This document shows positions 56,651-64,000 of a stretch of DNA of 64,000 bases, piece by piece. A program made the position numbers and the translations under genes. The number at the start of each line of letters is the position of its first letter. The stretch's first letter is position 1. This stretch comes from Staphylotrichum longicolle (taxonomy: Eukaryota; Ascomycota; Sordariomycetes; Sordariales; Chaetomiaceae): positions 7,626,001-7,690,000 of the forward strand of contig JAHCVI010000001.1 of assembly GCA_019096155.1 (NCBI GenBank), read 5' to 3'. The notes below the pieces were generated by a model. The model was not told the origin of the DNA. It searched no databases and saw only the letters and a list, made by a program, of their open reading frames with translations.

Positions 56651-57492
56651 CCCTGGAAATTCCCCTACCCGAACTCCCCTCAACGGGATCGGCCTATGTT
56701 GAGAACGGGGCGAAAGCTCTTGCAGCTAAAGGATGACCGAGACACTCTGCATCGATCCGCTCACTATTTCCCCAACATGGTTGATGCAGGTGGATTTGCT
56801 TCAGTCTAGTAGGTGGGAAAAAAGAAGCACAGTAGTAGGTGATCTTGCCTAAAGACTGCCCGCTGAGCCAGATTGTGTAAGGTAGCTGTCTGTGTGTGGT
56901 GGTCCCCAAAATCAGCCAAGGTATGTTTGGAGGCGATGACATCACGATCCTTGTGGACTCCAAAGTTCAGTACGGGCAATGTAGTGTAACGTGGTCGCGA
57001 TACGATAACAGTGGAGAGTCTCTTGTTGTCACTCTTGGATGATTCCCATATTTTTGGTTTATTTTGCACTGAGCCAAAGGAGCAATGCAAACGAGCCCAA
57101 CATCAAGCAGACAAAGTGCAGTCAGAGGAGGAAGGGGGCGGTGGAAGGGTCGCACATGGGGGCAATTGCATCAATGTAACCGGGCGTTCCAATCGGAGGC
57201 CGAGTCTGGCGCACCACCCATCGTCGTTGAGGCTCTGAGGAGGAGGGGTGGAGGAGACAACGGCGCCGCAACACGCCACAGAGAAGGGAGGGTTGGAGAA
57301 CGGAGGTGGGGCCAGCTGCATCCCGGTTTTGTCGCTCAAGCTCAGCTGGCCCCTGCCTAAAGCAACAACCCATAGGCCAGTCTGGATTTCCCTCTTCGCA
57401 GTCCATCACCGCCCTTTGCGAGACTTTGGCTTTCGACAGCCTGACATTGTGATTCTCAAATCAATTCCTGACCACCACGCCATCAAGACGAT
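56651..57492. other. Intergenic: promoter and leader of the phosphoglucomutase gene
   Basis: About 840 bp. A G/A-rich segment lies at 57110-57320 on the + strand, followed by a CT-rich leader just before the ATG. No gene seen. Confidence 0.5.
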
Positions 57493-59546
57493 ATGGACGT
57501 CAAGACTGTCCCCTTCACGCCCTTCACAGACCAGAAGCCTGGCACGTACGTCACTGACGACCCCGCCCCCGCACCAACCCCGCGTGGGAGCTTCTTGAGC
57601 TGTTTCTTGAGCTGTCCTAGCACCTCAGATTGAGCAGCACCCGACGACGAAATGCCGCAGACGCTGACATGCTTACTTTACCAGCTCCGGCCTGCGCAAG
57701 AAGGTCACGGTCTTCCAGCAGCCGCATTACAGCGAGTCTTTCGTTGCGAGCATCCTGCTCTCCATCCCCGAGGGTGCTGAGGGTGAGTGATGGTCGGCGG
57801 CTGCCGAGCCGGCAATTGGCCGTGAAAACGCAGGTTACAGGGAGCTCACTAACCTCTTAAAGGTGCCTTTCTTGTCATTGGCGGCGATGGCCGGTTCTGG
57901 AACCCCGAGGTGATCCAGTTGATTGCCAAGATTGGCGCGGCATATGGTGTCAAGAAGCTCTTGATCGGCCAGGATGGCATCTTGTCGACTCCTGCTGCCA
58001 GCCACCTCATCCGCAAGCGCAACGCCACTGGTGGCATTCTCCTGACCGCCAGCCACAACCCCGGCGGTAAGTGGCTCTTCCTCGCCATGCTCGGCTGTGC
58101 GGCGAGCTAACCTGCTGGCGCAGGACCTCAGAACGACTTCGGCATCAAGTACAACCTCGCGAATGGCGGTCCTGCCCCCGAATCGGTGACCAACAAGATA
58201 TTCGAGGCCTCCAAGACGCTGAAATCGTACAAGATTGCCGACATTCCCAACGTCGACATCTCGACTCTCGGCACAAACACATACGGCGACCTCGAGGTTG
58301 AGGTGGTAGATAGCACGGCCGACTATGTCGAGATGCTCAAGGATATCTTCGACTTTGAGTTGATCAAGAAGTTCTTTGCCACGCATACTGACTTCAAGGT
58401 CCTTTTTGACGGGCTTTCGGGCGTCACCGGGCCGTACGGGAAGGCCATCTTCGAAAAGGAGCTTGGTCTTGGCGCCGAGTCGACCCAGGGCTGCGAGCCG
58501 TCACCCGACTTCAACGGCGGCCACCCGGACCCCAACCTCACGTACGCGCATGACCTGGTCGAGGCTGTCGAAAAGAAGCAGATTCCCTTCGGCGCGGCTT
58601 CGGATGGTGACGGCGACCGTAACATGATCTACGGTGCCGGCGCCTTCGTCTCCCCCGGTGACAGTCTGGCGATCATTGCCCACCATGCCAAGCTCATCCC
58701 CTACTTCAAGAAGAACGGAGTCTATGGCTTGGCTCGCAGCATGCCCACATCGGGCGCCGTGGACCTGGTTGCCAAGAAACAGGGCCTTGACTGCTATGAG
58801 GTGCCGACGGGGTGGAAGTTTTTCTGCGCCCTGTTTGATGCTGACAAGCTGTCCATCTGTGGCGAGGAGTCTTTCGGCACCGGCAGCAACCATATCCGTG
58901 AGAAGGATGGTCTCTGGGCCATCGTCGCCTGGCTCAACATTATTGCGGGCCTGGGCATGGCCAACCCGGGGGTTGCGCCGAGCATCAAGCAGATCCAGAA
59001 GGATTTCTGGGCCGAGTACGGGCGAACCTTCTTTACCCGCTACGACTACGAGAATGTCGATGCAGACGGCGCCAACAAGGTTGTGGGCGTCCTGAAAGAC
59101 CTGGTGGCCGATCCCAGCTTCGTCGGCAGCAAAGTCGGAGGTAGGTTTACACCCCGTCTGTGTGTGTTTGGATCGCGGGCCTGGTTACCGAGCCTGTCTG
59201 TGAGTGTGACCGATAATGTCGAGCAAGGCTGACGATTCCAAACCCGCCACTAGACCGCACTGTGACCGAGGCTGGCAACTTCTCCTACACTGACCTGGAC
59301 GGCTCTGTGTCGTCAAACCAGGGCCTCTATGCATGCTTCTCCTCTGGGGGCCGGATCATCGTCCGCCTCTCGGGAACGGGCTCCTCGGGCGCCACCATCC
59401 GCCTGTATATCGAGCAACACAGCAGCGATCCTGCAACGTACGGCATGGACGCGCAGGATTTCCTCAAGCCTGAGATCAAGATGGCCACGGAGCTCCTGAA
59501 GTTCAAGGAGTTCGTCGGCCGGGACGAGCCGGATGTGAAGACGTAG
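57493..59546 (+). CDS. PGM2: Phosphoglucomutase
   Basis: Interconverts glucose 1-phosphate and glucose 6-phosphate, feeding UDP-glucose, glycogen and cell-wall glucan synthesis in the cytosol. Exons 57493-57545, 57685-57782, 57863-58066, 58124-59140 and 59254-59546 give 554 residues with phase kept. The active-site loop TASHNPGG has the phosphoserine at residue 114. The metal-binding loop is SDGDGDR (D279, D281, D283). The sugar-binding loop GEESFG begins at 365, and the phosphate-binding loop is RLSGTGSSGATIRLY near the C-terminus. This is the full four-domain alpha-D-phosphohexomutase set, and the length is normal for the family. Confidence 0.97.
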
Positions 59547-59633
59547 ATGCCGGAGGAAGAAACGTGACGATGGCAGGCAAAGCTTAGTCAATAGAGTGCT
59601 TTTGATCCTTCAATGCTGGCACGGGACGGTGTC

Positions 59634-60558
59634 TCACGGCCTGGCAACTTGAAAGATTGTCGACCTATAATACTTGGCCTCCTCGATGCTCTCGAGAATG
59701 TCATCTTTCGCCTTGTGTAGGCCTTTCTTCCGGGGTACTGCCGTGGCAACTTGAGGACTGTTTGGCCAATTGGTCAGTGATTGTTCTCTATTTCGGTCTT
59801 TGCCTTTATCTTTGGGCGTCCACGGGGAGATTGTCGGTGGCACAATAGCACCCAGCATCGTAGTAAGTTGGGGCAATGAAAGAGATGAAGTGTCGACATG
59901 TCACATACCACCATCTTCGCGCGGCCTCCTTGATGCTGCTGACGTCCAGGATACGATAATGCAAGTGGTCGAGGACCTTATCGTAGGGTTCCTTCCTGAG
60001 GAATGCCCGGTCGGCGTGCACGCTGTTCCCCGCAAGAAGTGCGACTCCTCCCTGAGGAACATACTGCTGTATATAGGCTAGGAGGCCGTCGGCCGCTTGC
60101 TGAGGTGTCACGGTGGACTCGATGACGGCGGTGGTAAGACCAGTCGTGCCATCTGCGCATGGCCATCGTCAGCTCCTGTCTTGTACCGAGCGGCTACCGC
60201 TCGAAGCAGGGAAAGGTTGAGGATGCCCTCATCTCTACAGAAAACGTGAGGTGGGCGAGAGGGGCCAAACGTACGGACACGAGTGCACCACTCGTCCATC
60301 ATGGCCATCCGCTCTCTCGTCTGGTGCACAACGGTGCCCCATCCGTCTTCGTCAAGCAACTGGAGCTGGCCGTCTGTGATGAGACAGTAGATCTCAATGA
60401 TGGAGTCGGTATCCGGGTCGAGGCCGGTCATCTGGACCCGGGAGTCAACACTGATCTTTGAAGCCCAGTGGCTGAGGAGGTACCTCGCAGTCAATCCAGA
60501 CCAGAGCATCTGTCTGCTGAGCAGGCCGCGCCCTTGCATCAGTGTGGCCGGTAGCCAT
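59634..60558 (-). CDS. REX2: Oligoribonuclease (DEDDh 3'-5' exoribonuclease)
   Basis: Degrades short oligoribonucleotides to mononucleotides, usually in mitochondria. Exons in coding order are 60484-60558, 60275-60431, 59909-60152 and 59634-59757, 199 residues with phase kept. Exo I is LVWIDCEMTGLD (D and E ligands), split by intron 1 exactly between CE and MTG. Exo II includes LLAGNSVHADRAFL, and Exo III is HYRILDVSSIKE with the general-base His and last Asp. The C-terminus KGLHKAKDDILESIEEAKYY is the family ending. The N-terminal 18 residues before LVWID are short and only weakly presequence-like, so the location is uncertain. Its 3' end faces PGM2 with 87 bp between stops. Confidence 0.94.
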
Positions 60559-61259
60559 CGAGACGGATGGCCGGGGTGATCAAGGCAGATACAGTGCGGA
60601 TTGCCGTCGATGTGAAAGGGCTAGATAATATCCCCTGGTCAGTTTTGAGGAGCTTACAAGTCAGTGACTCCGTCTCAAATAGTGAAATCAAGGGTGAGCT
60701 GAGGAGGTATGCCTGTACCTCCCGAGTTGTCACAATAATGTCGGGCACAGGCCTCAGGCTTTACCACCGATGCCCCAACGAGGCAGACATGGGGCGCAGA
60801 GTGGACCTAGTTGGCGGCACTGTACGCAGACATGCATGCACACCGTACCGCTGCGCACTACTGCACCTTGTCAGGCAGATCTAACGTTACACTCAGCTTT
60901 CACTTTCATCACCTGCACAGGGCTGAGCGGTCGGAACTTAGGAGAGAAGCACCAGAGACAGTCTTCCAGTCCACATACCCCAATCAGACACGTCCACTCA
61001 CCCCCTCGGTTTTGGTCTTACTGGGGTCAGGACACGACCGGCTTTGACAGGACCCCTCTCCTCACTTCTCCCCTCTCCTCCAGGCACCCATCTTAAGCGG
61101 GCATCTGCTTCCAGCATAAGAAGGCGCCGGTGTTTCCTCTCCTTCTCCGCGTCTCTATCTCTCCTATACACACAAGCGCGCACACATTCACACACACACG
61201 CCCCAATTACCCAACTCGAGCACCCGGCTGCACGAGTGCCTCCCCGACAAGCAACCGCA
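60559..61259. promoter_or_regulatory. Divergent promoter region of the oligoribonuclease and oxidoreductase genes
   Basis: About 700 bp. The right side holds a CT-rich leader and a CA-rich stretch (61167-61199) just before the oxidoreductase ATG. Confidence 0.45.
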
Positions 61260-62970
61260 ATGTCAACCACAGGGCCGTCATTACAACCACCTCCCTCAAC
61301 GAGCCCGCCGCGGGTCCTCATCATCGGCGCAGGCTCGAGGGGTCGGACCTATGCCCGTGCCGTGATATCGTCAACCAGCGGCGTGGTTGCTGCTGTCGCA
61401 GAGCCGGATGAGTACAAGAGGAACCGCTTTGGCGAGACTATGATATGGGGCTCTCAAACCCCACCGCCCGAGGGTGCCGCTTTCGCTGACTGGCGTGACT
61501 TCATCGCCTATGAGACTCGTCGTCGGGCCCGGGCCGATGCCGGTGACAAGGACACTCCTCCGGGTGTTGACGCTGTCTTCGTCTGTGTGCTGGATGACAT
61601 GCACCGCGAAGTGGTTGTGGCTCTGGCCAACCTGGGCGGACTGCACATCATGTGCGAGAAGCCGCTGGCAACTACCCTCCAAGATTGTATTGAGATGTAC
61701 AAGGCTCTCGAAGCCAACAAACTTGCTGGGGGGGACCAGGCCGTCTTTTCTATCGGGCACGTCCTGCGCTACAGTCCCCATAACACTCTGCTCCGCAAGC
61801 TGGTTCTCCAAGATCGTGTCATCGGCGATATCCTATCAGTAGTCCATACGGAGCCCGTCGGATGGTGGCACTTCACGCACAGCTACGTCCGTGGAAACTG
61901 GTATGTACTGTGCAACCTGATCTTCCGATGCAACAGGCCGGGCGTCCCAACTTGCCGAGGATTAACTGTTTTTACGCTTTCTCAGAATGTTGCTGACGGT
62001 ATCACCCAGGCGCCGCGAGAGCACTTCGGCTCCCAGCTTGCTCACCAAGAGTTGCCATGACATCGACGTGCTGCTGTGGCTGCTGTGCTCGCCCCCCGAT
62101 TGCTCGGCGCAGGACTGCCCCCCGCCCCATCTGCCATCCACCGTCGCCAGCACCGGCTCGCTTCAGTATTTCAAGCGCAACCGCAAGCCAGTGGAGGCCG
62201 GCGGCGCCCCGAACTGCTTGTCGTGCCCCGTGGAGAGTGCGTGCAAGTACTCGGCGAAGCGCATCTATGTCGGCAAGGAACTTGCGGGTGTTGAGTCGGG
62301 CAACAAGAGATGGCCTCTGACCATCGTCCTCCCAGACATTGAGTCATATGGAAGCGAGGCGGAGGCAAGAGAGGCCATGCTCGCGGAGCTCGCCCAGGAT
62401 TACGAGGCTGACAAACCGGACTCGGAGGTTGCTCGGCGAAACTGGTTCGGCAGATGTGTGTACGAGAGCGACAATGATGTGTGCGACGAGCAGGTCGTCA
62501 CATTGAGTTGGGATGATGACCCGCTGCCAGGGAGCGACGGAAACGCCAGCCGCAACGCGAAAACTGCAGTCTTCCACATGGTGGCCCAGACCAAAAAGAT
62601 CTGTGACCGGTATACGCATTTGTACGGGGTTGATGGCGAGATCTTTGCCGACTCGACCACCATCACTATCGAAGACTTCCGCACTGGACAGACAACCGTC
62701 CATCGGCCCCCCAGCGAAGGCGACGGCCACGGTGGCGGCGACATTGGCCTGACCCGCCAGTTCATCCTTGCCGTAGACAAGGTCAAAAACCACGGGTGGT
62801 CCACTGACCGCGCGCAAAGGGAGCTTGTCGGCTGCACCCTGGAAGAGGTTATTCGTAGCCACGCCATGGTGTTCTGCGCAGAGGCAGCGCGACGGGGCCG
62901 GAAGGTGGTGGATTGGCCAGCGTGGTGGGCAGCTGAGGTACAGGCCAAGTCGGCACCGGGTTCGGCTTGA
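61260..62970 (+). CDS. Gfo/Idh/MocA-family NAD(P)-dependent oxidoreductase
   Basis: Exons 61260-61900 and 62010-62970 give 533 residues; the 109-bp intron (GTATGT...CCCAG) keeps phase and joins VRGNW to RRESTSAPS. The N-terminal Rossmann fold has GAGSRGRTYARAV and the family motif CEKPLATT with the catalytic Lys. The second domain has the SCHDIDVLLW motif with the conserved His/Asp pair. Residues near 300 hold clustered Cys (NCLSCPVESAC followed by KYSAKRIYV), which recurs in fungal members, as far as I recall, and may bind metal. Size is larger than the usual about 350-400 residues, due to the Cys-rich and acidic insertions (62200-62550). The likely substrate is a sugar or polyol; it cannot be specified. 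No signal peptide. Confidence 0.9.
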
Positions 62971-62976
62971 GTCCAG

Positions 62977-63012
<36 letters not shown>

Positions 63013-63719
63013 TTTTCTTTTTTTTTTTTCTTTTTTTTTCGCAATGTGTTCTGCGTGCGGTCAAGATGCCTGGTACGACTTGTCGAGCAACGAACGGGCA
63101 TTGTCCAGCGGAGCCAACTGCATCTTTTTCGTTGACTCTTAAATCATATATCTAGGCACGAACCCATAAATACAGCTGGGGTTGTTCACTCCTTTATTTA
63201 TCGGTGGTGCAGCGCATTTGATGTCGGTATGTGCTCTGAAAGTGGAAAGAATCAAAACCCATCCATCAGGTCACAATCATGAGATGAGCACCCAAGTTCT
63301 TGTGGTTCGCTCACCCCTGGTCCCTTGGCACTGCTTGGCAGCATCGTTGACAGCAGCCAGCAGCCCTGAGCCTAAATGCCAAGCAATGACATCTTCGTTG
63401 ACAGGGGCAGGGAGACATTGTTTCGTCCCAACCCAGTCTCTCAAAATCCCCCGCCAACTTGCCACCCCACATCATCTCAGGCCCCTGCCAAGTTCCAACC
63501 CTCAACTCCATCACCTCCAACAAACCCTGCCGATTGTTGATCACCCCACCAGTCTTGCGCGTCCGCGTGAATCACTCACCTTGCCAAAGATCTCTTGGAG
63601 AAGGATCCTTCCATCTCTCTGTCACTCGGGCTCGCAGCGCCGCACCGGCCTTGTCCACCAAGCAACAGCACACTTGTTCTGCCGACTTCAACCCGGATCC
63701 CCCAAGACCGCTAACGACC
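62971..63719. other. Intergenic: 3' flank of the oxidoreductase and promoter of the last gene
   Basis: About 750 bp. Apart from the CT/T tract it contains an A/T-richer patch at 63140-63205 and a pyrimidine-rich leader from 63430. Confidence 0.5.
62977..63040 (+). repeat. (CT)n microsatellite running into T-rich tract
   Basis: About 28 nt of CT dinucleotides followed by about 36 nt of T broken by two C. It begins seven bases after the oxidoreductase stop, so it lies in its 3' UTR. Confidence 0.95.
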
Positions 63720-64000
63720 ATGGAGTCTGCAACGCCGACGCAACAGTCGAGTAGCATGGGGGCAAGCTGGGGTGCTTTCTTGAAGGTCTGCGGTTCCTGT
63801 GCTTTTTGTTTCTCATACGGAGCCGTCCTTGGGTGCGGCACGCGACACCGAGCCAGGTCAGACAAGCTGCATCCTGCGTTTGCTAACTCGCACTGCCGAT
63901 CTAGTCGATTGCATCCTTCAACGGCGACCTTTCGAGCCTCACTGCGCCGCCTTTCATCCTTTCGTCTACCAGTTTGACCGAGTTCAGCTCGTACTGGTGC
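63720..64000 (+). CDS. N-terminus of an unidentified fungal protein, cut by the window edge
   Basis: Exon 1 is 63720-63785 and exon 2 is 63905 to the window edge, phase 0. The intron has GTCTGC...TCTAG borders and the donor is weak. The joined sequence SMGASWGAFLKSIASFNGDL followed by SSLTAPPFILSSTSLTEF reads like a conserved, folded N-terminus without a signal peptide. I cannot name the family from so short a piece. Retaining the intron leads to an early loss of this pattern. Confidence 0.6.

Overview
The window is nuclear DNA of a filamentous ascomycete. The evidence is short GT-AG (occasionally GC-AG) introns of about 50-120 bp, GC-rich third codon positions, long CT-rich 5' leaders, and orthologues with a Sordariomycete flavour (a spray-like TRP protein, an Hsp30-type chaperone, a filamentous-fungus ATG11). 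A member of the Sordariales, possibly Chaetomiaceae, is my best guess; it is inferred from general resemblance and not proven. I see no prophage, transposon, CRISPR array, rRNA or convincing tRNA, and no biosynthetic gene cluster. Most genes are scattered housekeeping genes, and most exon joins below were checked by keeping the reading phase across every intron.

Layout. 1-2757 (-): TRP/Flc-type membrane protein, cut by the left edge. 4476-7019 (-): MutL homologue. 7576-8410 (+): lumazine synthase. 8800-11543 (-): disordered acidic/Gln-Met-rich protein. 11544-16079: large intergenic block. 16080-18153 (+): Mn-type cation diffusion facilitator with eight exons. 18825-24979 (-): PI 4-kinase STT4 with an apparent 1-nt frameshift. 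25571-26424 (+): proteasome beta subunit PRE7. 29158-31261 (+): RRM-YTH RNA-binding protein. 32198/32306-32950 (+): small heat-shock protein with heat-shock elements. 33469-33860 (-): LSM6 in three tiny exons. 34547-35966 (+): nucleotidyltransferase-like protein. 36423-39629 (-): single-pass membrane protein. 40559-42101 (+): alcohol acetyltransferase-like protein. 42485-43481 (+): mitochondrial ribosomal protein bL9m. 43946-48324 (-): autophagy scaffold ATG11. 49163-49976 (+): CENP-H-like kinetochore protein. 52256-52760 (+): NHP6. 54503-56650 (+): eight-exon protein of unknown function. 57493-59546 (+): phosphoglucomutase. 59634-60558 (-): oligoribonuclease. 61260-62970 (+): Gfo/Idh/MocA oxidoreductase. 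63720-64000 (+): start of a gene cut by the right edge.

How the genes relate. There are no operons. Several pairs share divergent promoter regions (MutL/RIB4, STT4/PRE7, LSM6/nucleotidyltransferase-like, ATG11/CENP-H, oligoribonuclease/oxidoreductase) and several are convergent with short gaps (PGM/oligoribonuclease, 87 bp). The most useful second-look items are the STT4 frameshift, a possible mitochondrial presequence on the small heat-shock protein, three GC-AG introns, the RRM-YTH fusion with a long acidic insertion, and four well-formed genes whose function I cannot name or only partly guess.
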